Positions 22,677 to 32,310 of a stretch of DNA of 33,552 nucleotides are shown here, one piece after another. The notes under the pieces were generated by a model, which saw only the letters and a list, made by a program, of their open reading frames with translations, searched no databases and had not been told where the DNA came from. The translations under genes were made by a program, and so were the position numbers. Origin of the DNA: Hyphomicrobium sp. (GTDB taxonomy: Bacteria > Pseudomonadota > Alphaproteobacteria > Rhizobiales > Hyphomicrobiaceae); the NCBI GenBank assembly GCA_013141015.1, contig JABFRT010000060.1:1-33552 (forward strand), given 5' to 3'. Each line of letters begins with the position of its first letter. The stretch's first letter is position 1.

Positions 22677-23174
22677 TTAGAATTGAGCAACGCGCGCCGC
22701 CTGCAATGCGCCCGTGAGAGCCGATGCAAAATCACGGCGCTCATCGTCGGTCAGGAATTTGCCGATCAACAGTTCGCGGCCTTGGGCGATAATGCGCAGC
22801 GATGTGCGCCCATCGGGGTGATCGGTCGTCAGGCTGACGCGCGCCCAATAGGGATTAAGTTCAGACGTCTCCGTCCGCCCGTCGGGTTGCACGCGGGTGA
22901 GTTTGAGCACATCCGGCGTCACATCGACCGTTTCGTAAAGCCGGCCGGCGCGGTAGTTGGCCTTGAAGGCCCAATAGATCAGCGCCACGTCGAGCCCGAA
23001 AAAGCCCATCACCGGCCAAGCGCCGATCATGCAGAAGGCGACACCCGCGATGAAACTGACCACGCCGAGCACCGTCATCAGGATCAGAAAACCGTGGCTC
23101 GACAGCGAACGGTGAGGGTGAAGCACAAATTGGCTGGTGCCGCGGGATTGCTTTTCTGCCTCGCGCTCGGTCAT
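22677..23174 (-). CDS. DUF2244 membrane protein
   Basis: The protein has 165 residues. VLHPHRSLSSHGFLILMTVLGVVSF, then WPVMGFFGLDVALIYWAFKANYRAGR, then the soluble part with LNPYWARVSL and ELLIGKFLTDDERRDFA match DUF2244, a two-helix inner-membrane family common beside nth in alphaproteobacteria. Its role is unknown. It is divergent from nth with a 78-base gap. Confidence 0.9.
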   Translation of the reverse strand: MTEREAEKQSRGTSQFVLHPHRSLSSHGFLILMTVLGVVSFIAGVAFCMIGAWPVMGFFGLDVALIYWAFKANYRAGRLYETVDVTPDVLKLTRVQPDGRTETSELNPYWARVSLTTDHPDGRTSLRIIAQGRELLIGKFLTDDERRDFASALTGALQAARVAQF

Positions 23175-23252
23175 GTCACCGTCCTCGACTAGCCCTGTGT
23201 CCTACGACCGGCGTCCGCCGCCGCGACGCCCCACCCCCCGGAAAGCCCCGCC

Positions 23253-24014
23253 ATGACGCGTGCCAAAGACAAGCCTTCCCGCCCGAAGCCGGGGGTAAAC
23301 ATCCGATCTTCGTCAGAGAAACACAAGAGCGGACCGGCGAAATTGCGGACCAAGGCGGCCACCAAAGGCCTCACCCCGGATCAGATCGAAGCGATCTTCC
23401 ACAGCTTCCAGGCGGCTGAGCCGGAGCCGAAGGGCGAACTGGAGCATTCCAACCCCTACACCCTGCTGGTTGCGGTGGTGCTGTCGGCGCAGGCGACCGA
23501 CGCCGGCGTCAACAAGGCAACCCGGCCGCTGTTCAAGATTGCCGATACGCCGGAAAAGATGGTGGCGCTTGGCGAAGACCGCGTGCGCGACGCCATCCGG
23601 ACCATCGGTCTCTACCGCAACAAGGCGAAGAACGTGATCGCGCTGTCGGAAAAGCTGGTGGCTGAGCACGCCAGCCAGGTGCCCGCTTGCCGCGAAACGC
23701 TGGAGACCCTGCCGGGCGTCGGCCGCAAGACGGCGAACGTGGTGATGAACATGGCCTTCGGCCAGCCGGCGATGGCGGTTGATACGCATGTGTTCCGCGT
23801 TGCCAACCGCATCGGCTTATCGGCCGGCAAAAACCCGCTCATGGTTGAAAATGATTTAATGCGCGTGATCCCGCCAGCTTATGGCCTGCACGCCCACCAC
23901 TGGCTGATCCTGCATGGGCGCTATCTGTGCAAGGCCCGCAAACCTGAGTGCTGGCGCTGTCCGATTGCTGGATTCTGCCGGTTTGAGCCGAAAACGCCGG
24001 CGCCGCACACTTAA
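23253..24014 (+). CDS. nth: Endonuclease III (DNA glycosylase/AP lyase)
   Basis: Nth removes oxidised pyrimidines and nicks abasic sites in base-excision repair. The 253 residues show the helix-hairpin-helix LPGVGRKTANVV with catalytic Lys159, catalytic Asp177 in VDTHVFRV, and the [4Fe-4S] cluster C226-x6-C233-x2-C236-x5-C242. A basic, disordered N-terminal extension of about 40 residues precedes the core. All key residues are present. Confidence 0.97.
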   Translation: MTRAKDKPSRPKPGVNIRSSSEKHKSGPAKLRTKAATKGLTPDQIEAIFHSFQAAEPEPKGELEHSNPYTLLVAVVLSAQATDAGVNKATRPLFKIADTPEKMVALGEDRVRDAIRTIGLYRNKAKNVIALSEKLVAEHASQVPACRETLETLPGVGRKTANVVMNMAFGQPAMAVDTHVFRVANRIGLSAGKNPLMVENDLMRVIPPAYGLHAHHWLILHGRYLCKARKPECWRCPIAGFCRFEPKTPAPHT

Positions 24015-24151
24015 CAAGACCCTAAAAAATGCCTGCGGATTTTCGCCAATGTCTCAGCGAATTTTCGCGCCGTCGCGAACCGCGCTTTATGTCCTCTAGC
24101 GTAGTGTGACGCTGTCTTGGGGAAGATTGCTTAGTCACAGGTGCGCGTATT

Positions 24152-26794
24152 ATGGCGACGATCAACGGTACTGCAGGCAACGACGTCCTTACCGGCACAA
24201 CGCTGGATGATGTAATCGACGGTGGCGCGGGTAATGACCGGATCAACGGCGGCACCGGCAACGACGTTCTGGCTGGCGGCGACGGCGTCGATACGTTGAC
24301 CGGCGACGCCGGCAACGACACACTGTTTGGCGGCAACGGCAATGACGGCTTCTTCGGCGGTGGCGGCAACGATACGATCAGCGGCGACGCTGGCGACGAC
24401 AATATGTTCGGCGATGGCGGTAACGACACGTTGCTCGGCGGCGATGGCAACGATAGTTTGAATGGCGGCACCGGCGACGATACGCTTTCGGGCGGCGCGG
24501 GCACCAACACCTACAACGGCGGCGCGGGCAACGATACCATCGTGCTCGAATTGTCGTCGGCGACGTTGACCGCCGCGATGGTCGACGACTTGAGCACCAT
24601 CAAATCATGGATGATCGACAAGCTGGCGACTGACGGGTCTATTGCCAACCAGTCGGCGCAAACGACCGGCGCCAGTCTGGCCCTGGCCGCGCTTGGCGTG
24701 ACCTTCAGCACCATCGAAAACGTCAAGATCATGCTTGACGGTGTTGAAACGCCAATCGATCAGTTCTTCAATCAGGCGCCCGAAACGGAGACGTCAGCGG
24801 CCCTTTCGACCGATGAAGATACGGCCGTTTCCGGCCAAGTTATCGCCACCGATGCGAACGGCGACGTACTCGCATATTCCGTTGCAGTTGGCCCGGCGAA
24901 TGGCACGCTGACGCTCGATGCCGATACCGGCGCTTACACCTATACACCGGGTGCCAACTTCAACGGCAGCGACAGCTTTGAAGTCGCGGTTGCTGACCCT
25001 TCGGGCCAAACCGCCTCGCAAGTTGTCACCGTTGGTGTAGCGCCCATCAACGACGCGCCGGTTGCTGACGCCGCAGCCGCACTGACAACAAACGAAGACA
25101 CCGCCATTTCCGGCCAGGTTATCGCGACCGACATCGACGGCGATGTGCTCGGTTATGCCGTGGCGCAGGGCCCGGCAAGCGGAACGCTGTCGCTCGATAC
25201 CGCAACGGGCGCTTACACCTATACGCCCGGCGCCAATTTCAACGGCACCGATAGCTTCCAGGTTGTCGTCGCAGACCCATCGGGTGCGACGTCGGTTCAA
25301 ACCGTCTCGGTCGGCGTTGCGGCCGTCAACGACGGTCCGGAAACTGCAGCTGCATCAGCGGCCTCGACAACCGAAGACAAATCCGTTTCGGGCAAAGTCA
25401 TCGCCAGCGACATTGACGGCGACGCATTGACCTGGACACTTTCGGCAGCACCAGAACACGGCACCGTGACGCTTGACGCCGCAACCGGCGACTACACCTT
25501 CACGCCAGCCGCCAACTTCTCGGGCAATGTCTCGTTCGATGTGACCGTTTCGGATGCCTCGGGCGCAACGTCCGTGCAGCGCGTCGGCGTTAGCGTCAGC
25601 CCGGTTGCCGACACCCCGACCTTGAGCGTCGTCACGCCAGTTGTTATTCCCGACGTTCTCGGCACCTCGTCCAATCTTGTGAATGCGGGGCTCGGCACGT
25701 TCTTCGGCTCGAAGTCCGACGATATGATCGACGCCGGCATCTGGGAAGACATCACCGCCGCACTCGAAATCGATACCGCTGCATTCGACACCGACGGCTC
25801 TGAAACGCTGTCGATCCGCATCACAGATGTGCCGGCTGGCGGCGTGCTGTCGAATGGCGTGAAAAATAGCGACGGCAGCTGGACGCTGACCGAGGAAGAC
25901 CTCGCAGGACTGACATTGACCGCCCGCGTTGACCAGAACTTCAAAGTCAACGTCACAGTCACCGCGACGGAAACCGACGGCACGACCGCAACAGCTTCGT
26001 CTTCCATCGCCGTTGAAATGCGCTCCGACGGCGCCAAGATCAACGGCGGCGGCGGCAACGACACGATTTCCGGCAGCGTCGGCAACGACACGCTTTCGGG
26101 CGGCAACGGCAACGACACCATCCGCGGCGGCGAAGGCGTTGACCAGATCTATGGCGGCAAGGGCAACGACCATCTCTATGGCGGCGCCGGCAACGACTAT
26201 CTGAACGGCAACTCCGGCAACGATATGTTCTATGCCGATCTCGGCAACGACGTGTACGCCGGCGGCAGCGGCTACGACACATTGTCGTTTGCTGGCGCTG
26301 CAAGCGGCATTGCAGCCGACATCAGCAAGAAGACGATTACCGGCGCTGCAACCGGCACCGACACGCTCTACGGCAGCAACCCTGAATTGATCATCGGCTC
26401 GAACTTTGCCGACACGTTCAAAGGCTCGAGCGGCGTTGACACGATCAACGCGGGCGGCGGCAACGACTGGCTGCGCGGCCTTGGCGGCAAGGACGTGCTG
26501 ACGGGCGGCGCGGGTAACGACACGTTCTTCTGGGAAAAGACCGATGTCGGCAGCAAGCTCGGCGTCGATAGCATCAAAGACTTCAGCGTCGGCGACGTGC
26601 TCGACTTCCGCAAGCTGGTGACGGTCACCGCCACGAACACACTCGATTCGATGGTTAGCGTGGCAGACAGCGCATCGGGATCGTCGGTCTGGGCAAAGGT
26701 CGGCAGCTCATTCGTTGAAGTCGCAAAGCTCGACGGCCTGCACGGCAAGACCGCCACAGACTTGTTCCACGACGGCCAGTTGCTGACCGGCTGA
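24152..26794 (+). CDS. RTX (calcium-binding repeat) protein with cadherin/VCBS-like repeats
   Basis: The protein has 880 residues. The first 130 are RTX nonapeptides (GGxGNDxLx) that bind calcium in a beta-roll. A linker follows to about 210, then three repeats of about 95 residues (DEDTAVSGQVIATD to GxxYTPGANFNGxDSFxVxVADPSG) of the cadherin/VCBS-like Ig type to about 490. A further Ig-like region reaches about 630, and a second RTX block spans about 630-810 before a non-repetitive end. There is no N-terminal signal peptide, as expected for type I secretion through a C-terminal signal. No ABC transporter or membrane-fusion gene is adjacent. Adhesion or surface-layer function is inference. 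AGGTG precedes ATG 24152. Confidence 0.88.
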   Translation: MATINGTAGNDVLTGTTLDDVIDGGAGNDRINGGTGNDVLAGGDGVDTLTGDAGNDTLFGGNGNDGFFGGGGNDTISGDAGDDNMFGDGGNDTLLGGDGNDSLNGGTGDDTLSGGAGTNTYNGGAGNDTIVLELSSATLTAAMVDDLSTIKSWMIDKLATDGSIANQSAQTTGASLALAALGVTFSTIENVKIMLDGVETPIDQFFNQAPETETSAALSTDEDTAVSGQVIATDANGDVLAYSVAVGPANGTLTLDADTGAYTYTPGANFNGSDSFEVAVADPSGQTASQVVTVGVAPINDAPVADAAAALTTNEDTAISGQVIATDIDGDVLGYAVAQGPASGTLSLDTATGAYTYTPGANFNGTDSFQVVVADPSGATSVQTVSVGVAAVNDGPETAAASAASTTEDKSVSGKVIASDIDGDALTWTLSAAPEHGTVTLDAATGDYTFTPAANFSGNVSFDVTVSDASGATSVQRVGVSVSPVADTPTLSVVTPVVIPDVLGTSSNLVNAGLGTFFGSKSDDMIDAGIWEDITAALEIDTAAFDTDGSETLSIRITDVPAGGVLSNGVKNSDGSWTLTEEDLAGLTLTARVDQNFKVNVTVTATETDGTTATASSSIAVEMRSDGAKINGGGGNDTISGSVGNDTLSGGNGNDTIRGGEGVDQIYGGKGNDHLYGGAGNDYLNGNSGNDMFYADLGNDVYAGGSGYDTLSFAGAASGIAADISKKTITGAATGTDTLYGSNPELIIGSNFADTFKGSSGVDTINAGGGNDWLRGLGGKDVLTGGAGNDTFFWEKTDVGSKLGVDSIKDFSVGDVLDFRKLVTVTATNTLDSMVSVADSASGSSVWAKVGSSFVEVAKLDGLHGKTATDLFHDGQLLTG
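24787..25617 (+). repeat. Three tandem ~285-bp repeats inside the RTX gene
   Basis: Repeats start near 24787, 25064 and 25347 and encode the cadherin/VCBS-like modules. The first two are most alike at DNA level (shared CGGCGCTTACACCTATAC blocks); the third has diverged. Such arrays can change copy number by recombination. Confidence 0.7.
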
Positions 26795-26803
26795 TCAACG
26801 GCA

Positions 26804-27637
<834 letters not shown>

Positions 27638-27663
27638 GTAAAAATTTCCTCGGCGCACACCGG

Positions 27664-27788
27664 TGTCATCCCGGGATTTATTCCCGGGACCCATGCTTCA
27701 GCAAATTGAAGCAATGACGTTTTCGCTACGCTTCCGCCGTTTCGCACCCGCGGAGCCCTGGGTCCCGGGAATAAATCCCGGGATGACA
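27664..27788. repeat. Palindromic element with 30-bp perfect terminal inverted repeats
   Basis: The arms 27664-27693 and 27759-27788 are exact reverse complements over 30 bp. Each arm contains its own short palindrome, CCCGGGA-TTTAT-TCCCGGG. The 65-base centre is not repetitive. It lies between prfC and hisF, both on the minus strand. It looks like a non-autonomous (MITE-like or REP-type) element and could form a large hairpin in RNA, so it may terminate or stabilise the prfC transcript. Confidence 0.85.
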
Positions 27789-27818
27789 GCTGGGGGTATG
27801 CCGGCACCTGCATCGCCC

Positions 27819-29423
27819 TCACTCTCCCCGCTCTCTCAACGCCGAGAACTTGATGTCGGGAAATTTCTCAGCCTTGTATTTCAACATCCACGCCGACTCC
27901 GCCAGGAATACCGTGGCGCCGTCACGGTCGGTAGCGATTTCGCCGCGATGCGCATCGATGAACTTCTGTAGCTTGGCCGGATCATCGGATGAAATCCAGC
28001 GCGCCAATTCAACGGGCGCATTTTCAAACGATACCGGCACGCCGTATTCGGCTTTAACACGCGATTGCAGCACTTCGAACTGCAGCACACCGACCACGCC
28101 GAGGATCGGACGGCCGCCCGCGATGGGCGTAAACACCTGCACAATGCCTTCTTCCGCCAAGTCTTCGAGCGCGCGATTGAGCTGCTTGGCCTTCATCGCG
28201 TCTTCGATGATCACGCGCCGCAGAAGTTCCGGCGCGAAATTCGGAATGCCGGTGAATTTTAGAACTTCCTTTTCGGTAAGCGTATCGCCAACGCGCAGCG
28301 TGCCGTGGTTCGGCAGGCCCATGATGTCACCGGCGTAGGCTTCATCCGCCGTCTCACGGCCTTGTCCGAAGAACAGCGTCGGCGACGTGACGGTCATGTA
28401 CTTGCCGTCGCGCACGTGCAGCAGCTTCATGCCGCGCTTGAACTTGCCCGAACACAGACGCACGAACGCGATACGGTCGCGGTGGTTCGGGTCCATGTTG
28501 GCTTGCACCTTGAACACGAAGCCGGTGACTTGATCTTCATCCGGCTGAACCGTGCGCTGGACTGCAACGCGCGGCAGCGGCCCCGGCGCCCATTGGCCAA
28601 GCGCATCCAGCAACTGCTCCACACCGAAGTTGCGCAAAGCGCTACCGAAGAATACCGGCGACAAGTGGCCCTCGCGGAAGGCCTGTAAATCAAAGGTTGA
28701 TAACGCGCCTTGCGCAAGTTCAACGCCTTCCAGCGCTCGGGCTGCGATATCATCATCGATGCCAGGAATGGACGTTATGTCAGACAGCTTCGCAAGTTTG
28801 ACAACCCGCCCGAACGGCGCATTGCGTTCGCCTTCTTCCGGCAGAAGCGCGTTCATGCCCGCGAGATCAATGACGCCGCGGAAATCCGGGCCCATGCCAA
28901 TCGGCCAACCCATCGGCACCAGATCAAGTGCTAAGCCCGACGCGATATCGTCAAGCAGCGTCAGCGGGTCTTCGCCCGGCCGGTCGATCTTGTTGATGAA
29001 AGTGATGATCGGGATGTCGCGCATGCGGCAAACTTCGAACAGCTTGCGCGTCTGCGTTTCGATGCCCTTGGCCGCGTCGATCACCATGACCGCCGCGTCA
29101 ACCGCCGACAGCGTGCGATAGGTATCTTCCGAGAAGTCGGAGTGGCCCGGCGTGTCGAGCAGATTGTAATAGATGCCGCGGCGCTCGAACGTCATCACCG
29201 ACGACGTGACCGAGATGCCGCGCTGCTGCTCGATCTGCATCCAGTCCGAGCGCGTGCGCCGCCGCTCACCGCGGGCTTTCACAGCGCCTGCAAGCTGGAT
29301 CGCGCCCCCGAACAGCAACAGCTTTTCGGTCAGCGTGGTTTTGCCGGCGTCAGGGTGCGAGATAATCGCAAACGTGCGCCGCCGCGCGATTTCAGGGTTC
29401 TTGATAGGAGCGATAACGGTCAA
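27819..29423 (-). CDS. prfC: Peptide chain release factor 3 (GTPase)
   Basis: RF3 uses GTP to remove RF1/RF2 from the ribosome after termination. The 534 residues are full length. RRRTFAIISHPDAGKTTLTEKLL contains the P-loop, RGISVTSSVMTF is switch I, LLDTPGHSDFSEDTYRTL is G3, and ITFINKIDRPGEDP carries the NKxD motif. The only start consistent with a complete N terminus is TTG 29423; no ATG lies before the P-loop. It lies 4 bases after the stop of a small upstream gene, so translation may be coupled. Confidence 0.97.
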   Translation of the reverse strand: MTVIAPIKNPEIARRRTFAIISHPDAGKTTLTEKLLLFGGAIQLAGAVKARGERRRTRSDWMQIEQQRGISVTSSVMTFERRGIYYNLLDTPGHSDFSEDTYRTLSAVDAAVMVIDAAKGIETQTRKLFEVCRMRDIPIITFINKIDRPGEDPLTLLDDIASGLALDLVPMGWPIGMGPDFRGVIDLAGMNALLPEEGERNAPFGRVVKLAKLSDITSIPGIDDDIAARALEGVELAQGALSTFDLQAFREGHLSPVFFGSALRNFGVEQLLDALGQWAPGPLPRVAVQRTVQPDEDQVTGFVFKVQANMDPNHRDRIAFVRLCSGKFKRGMKLLHVRDGKYMTVTSPTLFFGQGRETADEAYAGDIMGLPNHGTLRVGDTLTEKEVLKFTGIPNFAPELLRRVIIEDAMKAKQLNRALEDLAEEGIVQVFTPIAGGRPILGVVGVLQFEVLQSRVKAEYGVPVSFENAPVELARWISSDDPAKLQKFIDAHRGEIATDRDGATVFLAESAWMLKYKAEKFPDIKFSALRERGE

Positions 29424-29427
29424 AGAC

Positions 29428-29652
29428 TTAGGCCTCGATTTTCTTCAAGTGATCGGCATCGACCCAGATCTGATGATGCTCCGCCGGTTTGCCGAACACT
29501 TCGCCGACGTGCAGTTCGAACAAACCGTCATCGACCGCGACAATCGGGAACGTCTTGCCGACGCAGTTGCGGAACAGCGTCTGCAATTGCGCATTGTCCG
29601 ACGGTACGCCGTCCGGAATTTTGGTGAGCTTTACCGTGTCGCCGATGTTCAT
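29428..29652 (-). CDS. Small beta-rich hypothetical protein upstream of prfC
   Basis: The protein has 74 residues: MNIGDTVKLTKIPDGVPSD, then LFRNCVGKTFPIVAVDDGLFELHVGEVFGK, then HQIWVDADHLKKIEA. It reads like an SH3-like small barrel and has no signal or membrane part. It ends 4 bases before the TTG start of prfC. Function is unknown; coupling with prfC is inference. Confidence 0.75.
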   Translation of the reverse strand: MNIGDTVKLTKIPDGVPSDNAQLQTLFRNCVGKTFPIVAVDDGLFELHVGEVFGKPAEHHQIWVDADHLKKIEA

Positions 29653-29730
29653 TTTGCCTCCAGCAATGCGAGCGCTTCCTTATGATCGGTGCGGCCAATA
29701 GCACGCACTCAAACCGGTGCAAGGGCTCCG

Positions 29731-30021
29731 CTAAAATTCACCAAGTTCCGGCCCTGCGCGTGATCCGTGCAGCACATGAACGATCACGACCTCGTTGGGC
29801 TGAACGGTGTAGTACACAAGATAGGGATATCGGACCACCGGCAGCACCTTTACGTCGTCGATATCGGTTAGACGTCCGATCCCTGGGTATTCCCCAATCA
29901 GTCTGGCCGTATCTCGAATGGCGCTAATGACGGTCGTCGCGGCCTGAGTGCTACGTTCTGACAGCCAGCCATGAATTTCACTGAGGTCATCGCGCGCCCG
30001 GGGAGCATAGCTGACCTTCAC
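29731..30021 (-). CDS. ParE/RelE family toxin
   Basis: The protein has 96 residues. VSYAPRARDDLSEIHGWLSERSTQAATTVISAIRDTARLIGEYPGIGR, then VRYPYLVYYTVQPNEVVIVHVLHGSR is the ParE pattern (ARDDL entry, P-x-x-G-R, YLVYY, then V-x-V-L-H-x-x-R). ParE toxins usually poison gyrase; RelE relatives cleave mRNA. The start GTG 30021 overlaps the antitoxin stop by GTGA, a classic coupled arrangement; an alternative GTG at 30030 adds three residues. Confidence 0.88.
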   Translation of the reverse strand: MKVSYAPRARDDLSEIHGWLSERSTQAATTVISAIRDTARLIGEYPGIGRLTDIDDVKVLPVVRYPYLVYYTVQPNEVVIVHVLHGSRAGPELGEF

Positions 30022-30239
30022 AGGCCACACTTTTTCCAGAGAGCGGCCATCTCGGCATCTGTTGCGCGTTCTCCGCGCCGCGCTTGGGCCAATCCTTCAA
30101 GAACCGACGGTTGGTGGTCGGCAGGCACGGCGAAAACGCCGCCAGCAGCGACCTGATCCAGCAGCATCGCGGCATAAATCTGCCGGTCGTCTGGCAACCG
30201 CTTGACCTTTTCAATCGCTCGTTCAAGCTTCTCGATCAT
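30018..30239 (-). CDS. Antitoxin of the ParE-type pair
   Basis: The protein has 73 residues: MIEKLERAIEKVKRLPDDRQIYAAMLLDQV, then a charged C-terminal tail SVLEGLAQARRGERATDAEMAALWKKCGL. The tail resembles the toxin-binding ends of ParD/RHH-type antitoxins ending in E-x-x-A-L-W. No clear ribbon-helix-helix is visible at the N terminus. GAGG precedes ATG 30239. It overlaps the toxin by 4 bases. Confidence 0.8.
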   Translation of the reverse strand: MIEKLERAIEKVKRLPDDRQIYAAMLLDQVAAGGVFAVPADHQPSVLEGLAQARRGERATDAEMAALWKKCGL

Positions 30240-30266
30240 CGTCCTCAAACTCCGGTTGCCATCAGT

Positions 30267-30998
30267 CTAGGTCTTTGAGGCCAATAATTGAAGGGCTTCT
30301 TGTGGGTCGATGCGGCCATCGTAGAGCGCGCGCCCCGTGATGGCGCCTTCGAGCATTTTGTATTCGGGCCGCAGTAGCGCCTTGATGTCTTCGATGGAGG
30401 CGAGGCCGCCCGACGCGATGACGGGAATTTTGGTCGAGCGCGCCAGTTCGGCGGTGGATGGCAGGTTCAAGCCCTTCAACACGCCGTCGCGGTCGATGTC
30501 GGTATAGATGATGGCCGCGACGCCGGCGTCTTCGAAACGCTTGGCCAAATCAATGGCTGTCAGCTCCGATGTTTCCGCCCAGCCCTCAACCGCAACCTTG
30601 CCGCCCTTGGCGTCGATGCCGACCGCAACCCGGCCTGAAAATTTTTTGCAGGCTTCGCGCACCAGCGCCGGATCGCGCACCGCTATGGTGCCGAGGATCA
30701 CGCGGCGGATGCCTTTATCCAGCCAGCGCTCGATTGTTGCCAGATCGCGGATGCCGCCGCCGAGCTGCACTGGCATGCGGACAGCCTTCAAAATCGCATC
30801 GACGGCTTGCCCATTCACCGGCTTGCCCGCGAACGCACCATTGAGATCGACAATGTGCAGATATTTGAAGCCCTGGCGCTCGAAACGCGCGGCCTGATCT
30901 GCCGGGTCGTCATTGAACACCGTCGCCTGGTCCATTTCACCAAGCTTCAGGCGAACGCACTGGCCGTCTTTAAGGTCGATAGCGGGGAATAGGATCAA
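30267..30998 (-). CDS. hisA: Phosphoribosylformimino-5-aminoimidazole carboxamide ribotide isomerase
   Basis: HisA isomerises ProFAR to PRFAR in histidine synthesis, feeding HisF/HisH. The 243 residues are full length. Asp8 in [17 protein letters not shown] is the first catalytic acid; [53 protein letters not shown] and [13 protein letters not shown] complete the barrel. A ParE-type toxin-antitoxin pair lies directly downstream, and 2.3 kb of opposite-strand genes separate it from hisH. Confidence 0.97.
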   Translation of the reverse strand: MILFPAIDLKDGQCVRLKLGEMDQATVFNDDPADQAARFERQGFKYLHIVDLNGAFAGKPVNGQAVDAILKAVRMPVQLGGGIRDLATIERWLDKGIRRVILGTIAVRDPALVREACKKFSGRVAVGIDAKGGKVAVEGWAETSELTAIDLAKRFEDAGVAAIIYTDIDRDGVLKGLNLPSTAELARSTKIPVIASGGLASIEDIKALLRPEYKMLEGAITGRALYDGRIDPQEALQLLASKT

Positions 30999-31212
30999 GT
31001 TTGTCTCGCTCGGCAGAATGGTGCTTCCTTCTTCTTTTGGGGAGAAGGTGGCGCGAAGCGCCGGATGAGGGGCTTTGCGGCCACAACTTCGCTCATCTCG
31101 TGTGGGATCAATCGCGGATCGGTTCGCGCGTCAAGCCAATGTGTCTTGATGCAAAGCCGCAGCCGCTTAAGATGAGCAAAGTTCCAGCGTTGAAGAGTTA
31201 GCGTTCCAGATC

Positions 31213-31518
31213 ATGGCCACCGCGTTTCTGACCGAGCCCCTGCCCGCCGTCACCCGCCGCCCGCTAACCGAAGCGGACGCGGTTGATATCTGGATCGCCC
31301 GCTTTCTGCGCGTGCGCCCCAAAGACTTGGTGCGCCGCTATGCCTGTGACCCGCGCCGCCTTTATGAAATCTGGGAAGAAGTACGCTTTGCAGGCAGCCG
31401 CGCGAAAGCGTTAGCGTTACTGGCCGAGCGTTATCCTAATGCGTCGGGCCGGTTCGATCCTGGTCCGCACCGGCGAATCTCAACAGAGGCCGACCCTCGC
31501 CAAATGAGCCTGTTTTAA
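31213..31518 (+). CDS. Small hypothetical protein
   Basis: The protein has 101 residues: an N-terminal RRPLTEADAVDIWIARFLRVRPKDLVRRYACDPRRLYEIWEE, a helical RAKALALLAERYP, and a polar tail ending RQMSLF. The first part looks like a small helical DNA-binding fold. There is no signal or membrane segment. It is divergent from hisA. I do not recognise the family. Confidence 0.7.
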   Translation: MATAFLTEPLPAVTRRPLTEADAVDIWIARFLRVRPKDLVRRYACDPRRLYEIWEEVRFAGSRAKALALLAERYPNASGRFDPGPHRRISTEADPRQMSLF

Positions 31519-31779
31519 CGCGCCAGAATTGCCCCGTAGCGGCCACATTGCACCCACCGCAACCCATACAACCCTGAAGAAGAACGCCCGCCAGCGGCCA
31601 AATTCAGAGGCTTATGCAAAAAATAGAACCCAAAGAGAACATTGCCGCAACATTCGCTGGACAGGTCCGATGATTCGTGGCATGTTCTCACTATGTTCAG
31701 GGCGCCACGAAATGGCGCTAAATACCGGGTCAAAGTCGCGTATCGACCCCTCCCCCTTATGCCGACCAGGAGAGCCCCC
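31519..31779. other. Upstream region of the Cas2-like gene, no gene seen
   Basis: No supported gene. It probably contains the promoter of the Cas2-like gene, but no unambiguous -35/-10 pair was identified. Confidence 0.4.
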
Positions 31780-32142
31780 ATGCGCACCTATTTGATCTCA
31801 TACGACCTCGCCAAGCCAAACCGCAACCAGCACGTCCTCGCCCAGGTCATCATGGGCCTTGGCGACAAGTGGGCCCGCCCGCTGTCGAACACCTGGTACG
31901 TCGCGTCTGACCGCGATGAAGTCGAACTCGAAGCCGACCTCAAGGACCTGCTGGCCGAAGACGACGGCCTGGTGATCCAGGCGGTCAAGCGCGATGCGGT
32001 TCTGACTAACACCTCGCTGCGTTGGTTCCGTCAGCGCCGCGCCGGCCTTGATCTGGTCGCCGGCGGCAACGTCATCGCCTTCCCGGCCCCGCCGGCCGCC
32101 GAACCGGCCGAACCGGAACTGCCATTCGCCGAAGCCTGCTAA
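31780..32142 (+). CDS. Orphan Cas2-like (SinR family) protein
   Basis: The protein has 120 residues. MRTYLISYDLAKPNRNQHVL matches the first strand of Cas2-fold proteins (Y-L-I-S-Y-D-L with Asp9). TWYVASDRDEVELEADLKDLL and GLVIQAVKRDAVLTN supply the later ferredoxin-like elements. A Pro/Ala-rich tail follows (AFPAPPAAEPAEPELP). AGGAGAGCCCCC precedes ATG 31780. No CRISPR array or other cas gene lies in the window. Stand-alone members of this fold are known; nuclease activity and role are unproven. Confidence 0.7.
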   Translation: MRTYLISYDLAKPNRNQHVLAQVIMGLGDKWARPLSNTWYVASDRDEVELEADLKDLLAEDDGLVIQAVKRDAVLTNTSLRWFRQRRAGLDLVAGGNVIAFPAPPAAEPAEPELPFAEAC

Positions 32143-32176
32143 CCGGCAACGTCGATACACCCACTACGATACCCAA

Positions 32177-32203
32177 GGCCCTCTCACTTCAGGTGAGAGG
32201 GCC
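32177..32203 (+). terminator. Hairpin terminator after the Cas2-like gene
   Basis: GGCCCTCTCAC-TTCAG-GTGAGAGGGCC is an 11-bp perfect stem with a 5-base loop, 35 bases after the stop codon. There is no strong T-run, but the position and stability suit a terminator. Confidence 0.75.
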
Positions 32204-32310
32204 CACCCTTCCCAGCCTTCATGTTCCAGTCTTCAAGACTTTGAGCGGGGCGGCCGCCGTCTCCCCCAGAGCCGTCCCCAAGCGGTCTCCCCGCTCAAAC
32301 CCAAGTCACG

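Noticed and set aside
25355-26173. Long minus-strand open frame across the RTX gene
   Set aside because: It is an antisense shadow created by the GGC/GAC-rich repeat codons. It has no ribosome-binding site and no coherent protein features.
31780-32142. A CRISPR-Cas locus suggested by the Cas2-like gene
   Set aside because: No array of spaced repeats and no cas1 or other cas gene is present anywhere in the window. The protein is treated as an orphan member of the fold.
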